A stretch of DNA of 64,000 nucleotides from Coriobacteriaceae bacterium. Its GTDB lineage: Bacteria; Actinomycetota; Coriobacteriia; Coriobacteriales; UMGS124. The notes beneath the pieces are model-generated. The model saw only the letters and a program-made list of their open reading frames with translations, did no database searches and had not been told where the DNA came from. The stretch covers positions 50,081 to 114,080 of the forward strand of contig JAHZGC010000009.1 of NCBI GenBank assembly GCA_019421015.1, written 5' to 3'. Below, piece by piece: positions 9,218 through 18,261 of this stretch; position 1 is the stretch's first letter, and each line of letters starts with the position of its first letter. The position numbers and the translations under genes are program-made.

Positions 9218-9420
9218 AACTGCCAACGCCCCATCGAACGGCGGCAAAAACCAACGGGAGCGGGTGCGAGATGTTCGAGAATAGGTCTTGGTCCCATTAG
9301 AAAGTCGAGCCCACCCCCACCCCCGCATAGAGACCCCCGGCAAACCCGAGGGCCTCTCCGCTGCAGGCACCTTCACATGCGCCCCAACCACGTCGTACGT
9401 GCGGGGCCCCTGCGCTCGCC

Positions 9421-10428
9421 TTACGCCGTAAAGCCGGCGGCGATGTCGTCCACGATTTCCTGGCAGGTCTTGATGCTCGTGATGCTGTTCACGGCGTCGT
9501 TCATGCCCACGGGCATCGACTCGTCGCCCATGCGCATGGCGGCAAACATGCCCATGTACTTCTCGGCCAGCTCGCCGGCGGTGGCGCCGCCGTTGGCCAT
9601 CTCCTCGCACTCACGCGAGAACTGGCAGTCGTTGGCACGCACAAAGCCCACACTGGCACGCCACTCGACGAGGTCCTCGGCGCGGGAGTCCACAATGACC
9701 TGCTTGGCATAGTCGGAGCAGGGGCTCTCCTCGGAGGCGTTGAAGCGCGTGCCCACATAGGCGCCCTCGGCACCGGCGGCAGCGGCGGCCGCGGCGGTGG
9801 CGGCGTCAACGATGCAGCCCGAGGCCATCAGCGGCACGGTGATCTGCGGACGGGCCTCGGTGAGCATGGTGGCCAGCGTGATGCGGGTCTCGGTCATGTG
9901 GCCGCCCTGGCCGTAGCCCGAGGCAACCACGATGTCGGCGCCGGCGTCCTGGGCGGCAACAAGGGCCGGGACGGTGGTGTTCACGTCGCGGTAAATCACG
10001 GTAAAGCCGTTGTCCTTGAGGTTCTTGATGGTATCGGTGTCAACGGCGTAGTCGTTGGCCTTGGAGCCCTGGCCGAGCACGAACACGATGGAGACGCCCT
10101 CGTCCTGCAGCATCTTCATGGTGTCGGCGTCGTAGCCATAGAAGCCCACGCAGAAGGGCTTGTCGGTGAGCGACTTCACGGTCTGCAGGTCCTCCTGCGA
10201 GGGCATGCCGATGATGCCCATGCCACCGGCGTTGGACACGGCGGCGCACAGCTCGGGGCTGGTCAGGCCGCTCATGAAGGCCTGAATGACGGGCTTCTCG
10301 ATACCCAGGATCTCGCACACGCGGTTAGGGGCGGCCTCGTCGGCAAAGGCGGAGCCGGCGGCCACGGTCGAGACGGAGGCCACAGCAGCGGCGGAGGCGG
10401 CCTTTACAAAGGAACGACGGTTCATCAT
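9421..10428 (-). CDS. Twin-arginine-exported nitronate monooxygenase/FabK-like flavoprotein
   Basis: A 335-residue TIM-barrel protein of the NMO/2-nitropropane dioxygenase family that binds FMN. Typical members are cytoplasmic. This one begins MMNRRSFVKA followed by an Ala-rich hydrophobic stretch ending near SAFA, a clear twin-arginine signal. Family marks are PVIQAFMSGLTSPEL, the GGMGIIG turn, ASGYGQGGHMTE (flavin/active-site His region) and GAYVGTRF (phosphate-binding strand). It lies 110 bp downstream of the exported SDR gene on the same strand, so they are probably co-transcribed. I infer an extracytoplasmic redox pathway acting on one substrate. Substrate and electron source are unknown. 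Confidence 0.85.
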   Translation of the reverse strand: MMNRRSFVKAASAAAVASVSTVAAGSAFADEAAPNRVCEILGIEKPVIQAFMSGLTSPELCAAVSNAGGMGIIGMPSQEDLQTVKSLTDKPFCVGFYGYDADTMKMLQDEGVSIVFVLGQGSKANDYAVDTDTIKNLKDNGFTVIYRDVNTTVPALVAAQDAGADIVVASGYGQGGHMTETRITLATMLTEARPQITVPLMASGCIVDAATAAAAAAAGAEGAYVGTRFNASEESPCSDYAKQVIVDSRAEDLVEWRASVGFVRANDCQFSRECEEMANGGATAGELAEKYMGMFAAMRMGDESMPVGMNDAVNSITSIKTCQEIVDDIAAGFTA

Positions 10429-10538
10429 GGGGTTCTCCTCTTGGGGATGTGGGGCGTCGGGCGACGCAAACTACAGGGAGAGGCCGGGACCTTGGCAGCC
10501 CCGGCCTCAAGCGGGGCGATAGTACCCGCGAGTCTTAC

Positions 10539-11567
10539 CTACGCGGTCCAGCCGCCATCAGACTTGATCTCGTCGCCGTTGATGTTCTTGGCAGCGTCGG
10601 AGGCCAGGAAGAGGGCCAGGGCAGCAATCTCCTCGGGCTGAGCCTGGGTGATGTACTTGGCACCCTGTTCGTTGCACTTCTGCAGGCACTCCTGGTCGAC
10701 GTTGCGCATGGAGGTGCCGATCTCGGTTTTCACGCCGCCGGGGAGGATGGCGTTGCAGCGGATGTTCTTGCCGCTGTAGCTAAAGGCAACCTGGCGGGTC
10801 ATGGCGATGAGGGCGGCCTTGGTGGTGTGGTAGTCAACGCCGAAATAGCCGGCGATGCCGCCCACGGAGGCGATGTTGATGATGGCGCCGCCGCCGTTTT
10901 CGACCATGTCCTCGATAACGGCCTTGGTGGCGAAGATCGGGGCGTTCAGGTTCAGCTCGACCAGGTAGTCCCAGTTGTCCTCGTCCAGACGGCCCACGGC
11001 GCTGTAGCTGCCGATCTGGCCGGCGTTGTTCACCAGGATGTCCACGGGGCCGTAGAGCTCCTGGGCAAAGGCGATGGCCTGCTTGGTCTGCTCGCGGTCG
11101 GAGAGGTCGGCCACGAAACCGGCGATCTCACCGGCATAGTTGGCAGACTCCTCGGAAAGGGCGGCCAGGCGCTCCTCGCGACGGGCCACGCCCACGACCT
11201 TGGCACCCTCGCGGGCATAGGCACGGGCAATCTCGCGACCGATACCGGAGCTGGCGCCGGTCACCACGGCCACCTTGCCGGCGAGCAGGCCGCTCGGCTC
11301 AACAAAGTTGGCGGCGATGCTCTCCTCGTTGGGGGTGGCCCAGGGATCCTCTTCGGGCTGGTTGGGCTCCATGGGAACGTAGTCGCCCTGGGGCACGAAG
11401 GGGCGGCCGGGGGTGGCGTAGCCCATGATGGGCAGCTCGTTGCCGGTCTCGGCGGCAAAAGCGGGCTTAACGGCCTCGGCAGAGGCGAAGGCGGCAACGC
11501 TGGCAGCAACGCCTGCGGCGGCGGCACCGGCAAGAAGCTCGCGACGACCAACGGTGATCTGGCTCAT
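10539..11567 (-). CDS. Twin-arginine-exported short-chain dehydrogenase/reductase
   Basis: A 342-residue protein with a twin-arginine signal (VGRRELLAG, Ala-rich to about residue 40), a ~50-residue linker, then a full classical SDR domain. The cofactor motif TGASSGIG is at 103-110, NNAG at 180-183, and the catalytic triad is S234, Y246 and K250. Basic residues after strand 2 (VARRE, 127-131) suggest NADP(H) preference (family rule). SDRs are normally cytosolic because NAD(P)H is absent outside; an exported one would need a tightly carried cofactor, as in the Tat-exported glucose-fructose oxidoreductase of Zymomonas. It is first gene of an operon with the flavoprotein at 9421 and divergent from a LysR gene. 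The C-terminal YITQAQPEEIAALALFLAS to DGG-W block is typical of keto/hydroxysteroid-type SDRs, but substrate is not assigned. Confidence 0.9.
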   Translation of the reverse strand: MSQITVGRRELLAGAAAAGVAASVAAFASAEAVKPAFAAETGNELPIMGYATPGRPFVPQGDYVPMEPNQPEEDPWATPNEESIAANFVEPSGLLAGKVAVVTGASSGIGREIARAYAREGAKVVGVARREERLAALSEESANYAGEIAGFVADLSDREQTKQAIAFAQELYGPVDILVNNAGQIGSYSAVGRLDEDNWDYLVELNLNAPIFATKAVIEDMVENGGGAIINIASVGGIAGYFGVDYHTTKAALIAMTRQVAFSYSGKNIRCNAILPGGVKTEIGTSMRNVDQECLQKCNEQGAKYITQAQPEEIAALALFLASDAAKNINGDEIKSDGGWTA

Positions 11568-11707
11568 GGTAGATCCTCCTTGTGACGTGGTGCTTGGAAT
11601 GGATGCGTAGGAGGGCGTCCCTTACCGAGCCGAGGCAAGCAGCCTTTGCAAGGCCCCGGCGTCCCTTGCGCCCTTCGACGCCACGAACTCTACGCGCCGC
11701 CGAGGGG

Positions 11708-11736
11708 TTGGCAGAAATACATAGTTGGCTTGGCAG
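11708..11736. promoter_or_regulatory. Direct repeat TTGGCAG, candidate LysR operator
   Basis: Two exact TTGGCAG copies (11708-11714 and 11730-11736) lie 22 bp apart, two helical turns, in the divergent gap 11568-11878. The nearer copy is 140 nt upstream of the exported-SDR start. LysR proteins bind such spaced sites upstream of divergent targets (family knowledge). The role here is inferred. Confidence 0.45.
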
Positions 11737-11878
11737 TTATGACGCGCAGTTGCCTTTGGGCGGAATTAATCGCATGGCAGTCATGCCCAAGCGCTATAAA
11801 TCGAGGTGAGATGCTTTGAATCTTATTGGTCGATTCGTGACACAATGGGAGAGAGTTGCCTATACAGGGGGAGACACC

Positions 11879-12814
11879 ATGCCGTTTTCTGACCTCGAGA
11901 ACTTTAAGGTGCTGGCCGAGAAGCTCAACTTTACCAACGCGGCCAAGGCCCTGTTCATGAGCCAGCCCTCGCTCAGCAAGAGCATCGGCAGGCTCGAGGA
12001 CCGGCTGGGGTTCTCGCTCTTTGACCGCAACACCCGCGAGGTGGAGCTCACCGCCGCCGGCCGCTCCTTCTATAAGGACACCATCGAGCTGCTCGACCTC
12101 TACGAGCAGGCCGTGACCCGCGCGCGGGCCCAGAGCAAGCGCTCGAGCGCGGCCATCAAGGTGGGCGGGCACTTTGCCAACCCCCGGATCTACTCGGCCC
12201 ACGATATGGCCCGCAGCCTGCTTATTACCGAAAACGCCCCCTTCGAGGTCGTTACCGACGCCCGCCACGTGGGCAGCATCGAGCGCAAACCGGGGCTCGA
12301 CGACCCTTTTGACGACGCGTTGGTCGGCGTGGACGACGTGAACCTGCTCTACTGCAGCAGCGAGGTGGCAGATTCCGGCCTTGTGATATCGGAACCCCTG
12401 TTCAGCGAGCAGTTAGCAGCGTTCGTGCCGCGGGGGTCAGACCTGGCCGATAAGGGCCAAATCCACCTTGCCGACCTGGCCGGCCACTGCATCATCCGCA
12501 CCACGACCTACCGCACCTTCGCGCGCGCCGTAGAGGACGCCCTTGAGCGGGCCGGCGTGGAGTTTCGCACCCGCACCCGGGTGGCCGACTCCATGGGCGA
12601 CCTCATGCAGCACCGCTCCAACGACGAGGTGATCGTGCTGGCAAGGTCTATGGCAAACCTCGTGCCCGCAACCGCCGAGTCGGCGTTCGTGCAGCTCGAC
12701 TGCATCGACGACGACGCCCGCGTGAACGTGGTGGCGGCATATTTGCCCGAACGCAACAACCCCCAGGTGGCTCGGTACCTGGAGGCTGTGCAGGCCGTGA
12801 CCAGGCAGGGCTAA
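11879..12814 (+). CDS. LysR-family transcriptional regulator (beside exported SDR/NMO operon)
   Basis: A 311-residue LysR protein. The winged helix-turn-helix occupies residues 1-60 (DLENFKVLAEKLNFTNAAKAL, then QPSLSKSIGRLEDRLGFSLF), followed by a linker helix and a periplasmic-binding-protein-like effector domain. The start at 11879 is supported by AGGGGGA 6 nt upstream and by alignment to the family N-terminus; an upstream in-frame TTG at 11816 would add a non-conserved tail. It is divergent from the exported SDR/flavoprotein operon, the standard arrangement for autoregulation and effector-dependent activation of the neighbour. Confidence 0.9.
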   Translation: MPFSDLENFKVLAEKLNFTNAAKALFMSQPSLSKSIGRLEDRLGFSLFDRNTREVELTAAGRSFYKDTIELLDLYEQAVTRARAQSKRSSAAIKVGGHFANPRIYSAHDMARSLLITENAPFEVVTDARHVGSIERKPGLDDPFDDALVGVDDVNLLYCSSEVADSGLVISEPLFSEQLAAFVPRGSDLADKGQIHLADLAGHCIIRTTTYRTFARAVEDALERAGVEFRTRTRVADSMGDLMQHRSNDEVIVLARSMANLVPATAESAFVQLDCIDDDARVNVVAAYLPERNNPQVARYLEAVQAVTRQG

Positions 12815-12815
12815 A

Positions 12816-12864
12816 ATGTGTCTATACGCAAAGTAATATATGTCTAAAAATGCGTCTATGCGCA
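12816..12864. repeat. Short direct repeat between convergent genes
   Basis: Two 15-bp copies of ATG(T/C)GTCTAT(A/G)CGCA (12816-12830 and 12850-12864), 34 bp apart, with a partial third (ATATGTCTA) between them, in the 100-bp gap between the LysR and LuxR stop codons. No function is evident. Confidence 0.5.
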
Positions 12865-12914
12865 GGGTTTAAACGAAATGAGGCTTTTGTTCACCCCGGG
12901 GTTTCCCGCCCTGC

Positions 12915-14375
12915 CTACTCCCCCATCAGCCAGTCCACCAGCTCCTGACGGCCGTGGGTCCCCGTCTTCTTGTAAATGTTGCGCAGGTGCGTGTAGAGCG
13001 TCGCGCTGCTGATCGAGAGCTCCTGGGCTATGGCGGGGTTGTCCCACCCCTGAAGCACGCACTGGGCGATCTCGCGCTCGCGCTGGGTCAGCGCGGCATC
13101 GCGGGAGGCCCGCTCCACGCGACGGCGGCACGCGTCGTCGTCAGAGAGGTCTAGCGGGGCCTCGATGCCGCCGGTCACCTCGCGGACCTTCTGCTCGTTG
13201 AGCAGGAACGTCGACACAAGCGCCGCCGCGATGCACGCCCCGGCGCTGATACCGAAGCTGCTGGGCAAGACGCGCACCAAGGCCCCGCTCAAAAACTGGC
13301 TACCGAGCGTGCAGACGCTCAGGCACACCGACCCGAAGGCAAAGACGCAGACGGCCGGCATGCCCACCGAGCGCACCATCGACCCCCAGAGCCCCCAGGT
13401 AAAGATGATATAGAACGTCCAGGCAAACCCGATGAACACCACCTCGTAGGCCTGCTGGCCCGCCTCGATAAAGAACACGGCCGAGACGCACAACACGAGG
13501 ATGGGCAGCATGAGCCTAAAGACCAGGGTGAAGTCGGACACCTGGGGCAGCATCAGGGCGCACAGCGCCACCAAAAGCGACGTGGCCAACCCCACGTACA
13601 GGGTCAGGAACTCGTCGGGCAGGGTCGTTTTGCCCTCAGAGAAGCCGTTGGCCAACAGCAGGATCGCCCCGTAGCACCCAACCCCCAAAAGCACGCAGGC
13701 TACGGTGCTACCCTTAGGACGGCCCCGACGGATGCCGGGCTTCTCGCCTACATCCGCCACACCGCGCCGCTGAACAAGCTCCCAGATCAAGGCCGACAGC
13801 ACGGGCAGCACCCCTTGCACAACCGCGCACAGAGCGGCCGGCAGGGCCGCCATCACCAGGGCTCCCCCGTAGGCGGACGCATAGGCAACGGCGACGCAGG
13901 CAAGGATCCCTCCCGGCGAGAACCGGCAGAGCTGCTCGGCCCAGACCACGACCACCCCCGCCGCGCAGGCAAAGGCAACCCGGGCCACATAGGCGGCCCA
14001 GAACTCCACGGAGCCGGTTAGCGACGCGGCACCGAAGACAGCCGTCGCCCCGCAGAGTGCCGCGGCCCCCAAGCCGATCATAGACCGGCGCGAAAAGCGC
14101 GGCCTCTTATATGCCACGAGCCCTGCTACCAGGAGCAGCAGCGCGTACACGACGTCCTCGACCAGCGAGGCCGCAGTGCCCGCCGCAAACGCCGTGCTCT
14201 CCAACGGCACGAACACCGTGGGCGAACCCGCAACGACGCTCCACATGCGAAACAGGCCGAACCCCAGGGCAATCAGCCAAAAGACGGGGGTCCGCACGTC
14301 GGCGAGGACGGGGCGCACGCGCTGCGACGCGTGCCGCAGCAGGCGGTCTATGGGTTTGCAAGAATCCGCGGCCAT
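12915..14375 (-). CDS. Polytopic membrane LuxR-type transcriptional regulator (copy 2)
   Basis: About 486 residues from MAADSCKPID, the start that matches the length of its paralogues; an upstream in-frame start at 14480 would add 35 polar residues and is less likely. Around ten to twelve hydrophobic segments precede a C-terminal LuxR helix-turn-helix (LTQREREIAQCVLQGWDNPA, recognition helix around SSATLYTHLRNIYKK). It is divergent from reductase 2, and the gap contains an 11-bp-period direct repeat suited to a dimeric helix-turn-helix protein. I infer that it controls that reductase. The start codon is the least certain element. Confidence 0.85.
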   Translation of the reverse strand: MAADSCKPIDRLLRHASQRVRPVLADVRTPVFWLIALGFGLFRMWSVVAGSPTVFVPLESTAFAAGTAASLVEDVVYALLLLVAGLVAYKRPRFSRRSMIGLGAAALCGATAVFGAASLTGSVEFWAAYVARVAFACAAGVVVVWAEQLCRFSPGGILACVAVAYASAYGGALVMAALPAALCAVVQGVLPVLSALIWELVQRRGVADVGEKPGIRRGRPKGSTVACVLLGVGCYGAILLLANGFSEGKTTLPDEFLTLYVGLATSLLVALCALMLPQVSDFTLVFRLMLPILVLCVSAVFFIEAGQQAYEVVFIGFAWTFYIIFTWGLWGSMVRSVGMPAVCVFAFGSVCLSVCTLGSQFLSGALVRVLPSSFGISAGACIAAALVSTFLLNEQKVREVTGGIEAPLDLSDDDACRRRVERASRDAALTQREREIAQCVLQGWDNPAIAQELSISSATLYTHLRNIYKKTGTHGRQELVDWLMGE

Positions 14376-14490
14376 CCCGACGTGCCCCTCCCCCCGTTTC
14401 CCAAAACTCTCTGCCAGGTTGTAACACAACGCGGCCTTGAAAACGCGAAGAACCAGGACACGGGTGCCGCGGCATACCACAAAAGGCGGC

Positions 14491-14508
14491 TACCTAAGAA
14501 ATACCTAA
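14491..14508. promoter_or_regulatory. Direct repeat TACCTAA-GAAA-TACCTAA, candidate LuxR operator
   Basis: Two exact 7-bp copies start 11 bp apart (14491-14497, 14502-14508), one helical turn, so two half-sites would face the same side of the DNA. The box ends 143 nt before the reductase 2 start, in the divergent gap with its LuxR gene. The same geometry is seen at 34459-34477 and 61452-61469. Confidence 0.55.
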
Positions 14509-14651
14509 CCCTTTAGAGCCCCCTACCAAAAAGCTCAGAGCAGATTCGGGCCCTCCGCGCCGAACCGCACCCTAAAGTAGGACGGCAGAGGCCCGTGGGC
14601 GCCAAAGCCCCCAGCCTCCTTCTATCCTTCGAGATACACAAGGGGAGCATC

Positions 14652-16496
14652 ATGGAAGCAATCAGCCGCAAGCACTTTATCGCCGGGGCAGCCGGAAGCC
14701 TCATCGGCGCTGCCGCCCTGGGGGCAATGGCCTCCGCCGCCAACGCGACCGAAGCCGCACCCGAGACCGCCGAGGCCAAGGCCCCCGCAGCCGGCGGGCT
14801 GACCGACGGCATCTACCTCACCCGCTCCGTGAGCATGCACGGCCCCATCAACGTAAAGACCGTCATCGCCGACGGCGCCATCGCCGAGGTGGCCGTGCTC
14901 AACCACCGCGAGACCTACGTTATCGGCGAAACCGCCGTCAAGCGCATGCCCGCCGCCATCGTGGAGTCGCAGTGCCTCGACGTTGACACCGTGACGGGTG
15001 CCACCCTCACCAGCCGCGCCATCGTGGACGCCGTGAGCCAGGCCATCGTGGACGCCGGCGGCGACCCCGACGCCTTCACGGGCTACCAGGCCCCCGAGCC
15101 CGTGGCCACCGTAAACGAGCGCACGGTAGACGCCGTGGTCGTGGGTTCGGGCATGGCCGGCCTCATGGCCGCCTGGGAGCTGGCCGAGGCCGGCAAGAGC
15201 GTGGTCGTTTTTGAGAAGATGCCCTTCGTAGGCGGCTGTCTGCCCATGACCGGCACCTCGTGGAACGCCCAGGAGACCATCATCCAGAAGGCCTGGGGCT
15301 GCGAGCAGATCTTTACCGCATGGTCGTCGATCGACGCCCAGCTCGAGAGCTACAACAGCCGCATCGAGCCCGACAACCCCCGCTACAACCCCGACATGCC
15401 CTTCATCAAGCAGATGTTCCCCGCCGTGCGCGACGCCACCGACAAGATGATCCAGATCGGCGTGGGCTTCTGCCCCATCAGCGACTGGCCCGCCCCGCAG
15501 CTGGCCCCCGGCGCGTTCTCGATCGGCGGCAAGTTCTGCCTCGACATCGTGACCAACTACCTGACCTACCAGCTCGGCGTCGAGATCGTGCCCGAGACCC
15601 CGGTCACCGAGCTCGTTATGGACGGCGAGCGCGTCGCGGGCGTGGTGGCCCAGGGAACCGACGGCACCACACACCGCGTGAGCGCCAACGCCGTGCTCCT
15701 GGCCAGCGGCGGCTACATCATGAACCCCGAGCTCATGGAGCAGTACCAGGCCGACGACCTCAAGTTCCCGCTCATGGGGCCGCCCTGGGCAACCGGCGAC
15801 GGCATCGCGCTCGGCCAGGCAGCCGGGGCGGCGCTCGAGACCATGGACCAGGGGGTCACGAGCCACTACTCCGCCGGCAAGTCCCTGGCCGAGATCTCGT
15901 ACATCCACTACGTGGCCCCCGGCTTCGTGGTCAACGGCACCGGGGCGCGCTTCGTGAGCGAGAGCATGGAGTACAAGCAGGCCCTGCGCGTCTTCAAGGA
16001 GCAGGACTCCACCGACTTCTACTGGATCTTCGACGAGATCTCGCGCCAAGGCATGGTGCCATCGGGCAACAGCTACCGCCTGGACTACACGTTCCTCTTC
16101 GACACGGGCGACATCGTCGAGGCCGCCAACTACACCGAGCTCGCCGAGAAGGTAGGCCTGCCCGACCTGCCCGCCACCCTCGAGGCCATCAACGAGCACG
16201 TGGCCAACGGCACCGAGGACGAGTTCGGCAACGCCAAGATCCGCCACCTGCTGCTCGACGGGCCCATGTACGCCCTCAAGGTGACCCCCACGCCCTACAT
16301 AGCCCAGGGCGGTCTGGCTATCGACTTGGCCGGCCACGTGTGCCGCGAGGACGGCTCGACCATCCCCGGCCTCTACGCCGCCGGCGACGTGACCGGTTCC
16401 GTTGAGAACCGCGACGGTGCCATGTACCGCATCGGCCTCACCCAGGCCATCGCCTACGGCCACATCGCCGGCCAGACCATGGCGAGCGAGATGTAA
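14652..16496 (+). CDS. Exported FMN/FAD flavoprotein reductase (urocanate/fumarate reductase-like), reductase 2
   Basis: A 614-residue flavoprotein with domain order opposite to reductase 1: the FMN-binding domain comes first (about residues 55-130, with the covalent-attachment-type motif VTGATLTS) and the FAD/substrate module follows (VVVGSGMAGLMAA, VVFEKMP). FMN-first order is also found in Shewanella UrdA-like reductases (family knowledge). The signal is SRKHFIAGAAGS, with Lys in place of the second Arg of the twin-arginine motif, yet the hydrophobic stretch and ATA-type cleavage region are intact. The pocket segment is GARFVSES with R433. ATG at 14652 follows AGGGGAG at short spacing. Electron acceptor unknown. 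Confidence 0.88.
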   Translation: MEAISRKHFIAGAAGSLIGAAALGAMASAANATEAAPETAEAKAPAAGGLTDGIYLTRSVSMHGPINVKTVIADGAIAEVAVLNHRETYVIGETAVKRMPAAIVESQCLDVDTVTGATLTSRAIVDAVSQAIVDAGGDPDAFTGYQAPEPVATVNERTVDAVVVGSGMAGLMAAWELAEAGKSVVVFEKMPFVGGCLPMTGTSWNAQETIIQKAWGCEQIFTAWSSIDAQLESYNSRIEPDNPRYNPDMPFIKQMFPAVRDATDKMIQIGVGFCPISDWPAPQLAPGAFSIGGKFCLDIVTNYLTYQLGVEIVPETPVTELVMDGERVAGVVAQGTDGTTHRVSANAVLLASGGYIMNPELMEQYQADDLKFPLMGPPWATGDGIALGQAAGAALETMDQGVTSHYSAGKSLAEISYIHYVAPGFVVNGTGARFVSESMEYKQALRVFKEQDSTDFYWIFDEISRQGMVPSGNSYRLDYTFLFDTGDIVEAANYTELAEKVGLPDLPATLEAINEHVANGTEDEFGNAKIRHLLLDGPMYALKVTPTPYIAQGGLAIDLAGHVCREDGSTIPGLYAAGDVTGSVENRDGAMYRIGLTQAIAYGHIAGQTMASEM

Positions 16497-16580
16497 CGCG
16501 GACCAGCAGGTTAACGGGCCGGCAGGAGGACCGGCAGCCGAGTTATCGAACCGGCGCGTTCTCAAGACCCTAAGCCAAGC

Positions 16581-16631
16581 GGCGGAGAAGCCCTTCGAAG
16601 GCGCAGTGCGCGCTCCGGGGGCTTCTCCGCC
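16581..16631. terminator. GCGGAGAA-type terminator hairpin after reductase 2
   Basis: A perfect 13-bp stem GGCGGAGAAGCCC / GGGCTTCTCCGCC with a 25-nt loop, between convergent genes. It is one of several hairpins in this window sharing the GCGGAGAA...TTCTCCGC arms. No strong T tract. Confidence 0.65.
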
Positions 16632-16678
16632 GGCTCGACGCGTTGGCGGCTAGCAGCTGGCGCCGGCAACCCCGATCC

Positions 16679-18151
16679 CTAAACCACAAGCGGCTCCCAC
16701 ATCAGGAACTCCTCGACCCGCGGAACCGCGGCATCGGCAGGCAAGGGCTCGATAACCTGGGCATATTGCTGTGCCAAAGCCAAAACGCCCTCGTAATCGG
16801 GGTCTTCGGGCCGGGGGTTGGCGGGATCAGGCATCCCCACGGCAACGCCCACCGTAAACCCATCGGGAGTCGTGACATCTGAGAGCGCAAAGGCAAGCGG
16901 ACCGTCCCATGCCTCGCTTTCCCTCCCCATTTGGCAGAAGAACTGCATCCACTGGGGAAATCCCTCTCCGTCGATACGGCGGGCGATCATGTTGCGGATG
17001 ACTGTGCGGCCCCCATTGAACAGCAGACGCGACGAGTTGTCTGTGTACGAGAATTCCCAAGATCCTTCCAACGGAAAACGCACAGCGTAATAGGGGGTCT
17101 CCACCAGGGTCTCGTTGGAAGCCTCGTCGCCGACCGGAGCCAAGCGCAGGTACTGGTTATCGTACTCCCAGCTGTTGGCCGGAGCCGTTTGCACCCAAGA
17201 AGCGTACGTCGGCGCCTGTTCCGCCCAGTCGGCAGCCTCGCCTCCCTCGGGAACCACGGCGATCAGCTTGCCGTCGGAGGAAACGACCCCTTCGACCGGC
17301 ACGCGACCGTAGCCCTGATCGGCCTGGGCTTGGGGGGTGTCAAAGCACTGGACGCCAAAGGCAGGACCGTCCTCGCCCAACGAGATCCACAGGCGGTGGA
17401 ACCCCAGCGACGAGTCGCCCTCTTCTGGCTCGGGATTCTCTACCAGCATAAACCCCCAACCGGGGGCCAGCTGGGCATGTTCCAGGCTTACCGCGTAGTA
17501 GGGAGTAAAGATACGCACGCCGTCAGCCCCACGCACGGCATAGGCTCCCGCGCGATCCATCTGGGACCCCACGGAGGCATATACCAACCCCTGGGCTAGC
17601 AGATCCTGAACCGCAGGCTCCTCTTCGGCGGAACAGGCAAGAACTACCGTCTGGCCCTTCTCGTTGGCGTAGTCCCCCGTAAAGACCGCCTGCAAGCCCC
17701 CGCCGGGCACTCCGGAGTCAGCAGAATCCGCCAGATAGGCGTACAGCAAAGGCTCGGATGCGCCCTCGCCACAGGCGCTTTCATCAAATATCTTGAGTAC
17801 CCCGTTCTGCTCGCCGGCCCCAGATGGATCGGTTGCGTATTGGTAGGTCCACCCCTGGGGAAATGCCCCGTCAAACAGATTGACCGCGTATCCGGAGGTG
17901 CTGACCTGGCTGAACATCCGGAGATCGGCCCAGGTCACCGCAGGGTAAACGAATCGCACGCCCGACGAACCGAGCAGGGTTTGCGTCCCGTAGCCGTCGA
18001 CGGCCACCTGCGGCAGCATCTGAGCCGGCTCAGGCTCCGCAGCCTCGGAAGCCAGTCCCTTGCGCACATTCAGCGAGGACGCCGCACCGGCAAACAGGAC
18101 CCCAGCGGTCGCCACCGCACCCGCCTGAACAAACGAACGCCTACACAGCAT
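16679..18151 (-). CDS. Twin-arginine-exported protein of unknown function with three internal repeats
   Basis: A 490-residue exported protein I do not recognise. It starts MLCRRSFVQAGAVATAG, a twin-arginine signal. The mature part contains three related modules about 131-136 residues apart. Each has Y-A-V followed 7-10 residues later by a (G/S)W-aromatic pattern: YAV 88-90 with GW 100-101, TPYYAV 216-221 with GW 231-232, and TPYYAV 352-357 with SW 364-365. The composition (Tyr, Trp, Gly, Asp rich, few Lys) suggests beta-rich extracellular modules. No heme, Fe-S or flavin motif is visible. It converges on reductase 2 across a hairpin. Its use of the Tat route suggests a cofactor or rapid folding before export, but that is inference. 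Confidence 0.75.
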   Translation of the reverse strand: MLCRRSFVQAGAVATAGVLFAGAASSLNVRKGLASEAAEPEPAQMLPQVAVDGYGTQTLLGSSGVRFVYPAVTWADLRMFSQVSTSGYAVNLFDGAFPQGWTYQYATDPSGAGEQNGVLKIFDESACGEGASEPLLYAYLADSADSGVPGGGLQAVFTGDYANEKGQTVVLACSAEEEPAVQDLLAQGLVYASVGSQMDRAGAYAVRGADGVRIFTPYYAVSLEHAQLAPGWGFMLVENPEPEEGDSSLGFHRLWISLGEDGPAFGVQCFDTPQAQADQGYGRVPVEGVVSSDGKLIAVVPEGGEAADWAEQAPTYASWVQTAPANSWEYDNQYLRLAPVGDEASNETLVETPYYAVRFPLEGSWEFSYTDNSSRLLFNGGRTVIRNMIARRIDGEGFPQWMQFFCQMGRESEAWDGPLAFALSDVTTPDGFTVGVAVGMPDPANPRPEDPDYEGVLALAQQYAQVIEPLPADAAVPRVEEFLMWEPLVV

Positions 18152-18261
18152 GATGCACCCCTCTCAAACCGGGCTCGAACAGTGCGAGAAATATACCCAG
18201 CAGGAAATCGGTACCCCAGGGTTCTGGGCAAGTAGCAAGCCCAAAACCGCAGGGAGCTCCG

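Noticed and set aside
9115..9300. Small open frame in the gap after the DUF2891 gene
   Set aside because: It lies across the arm of repeat E3, has no ribosome-binding site and looks AT-rich and non-coding.
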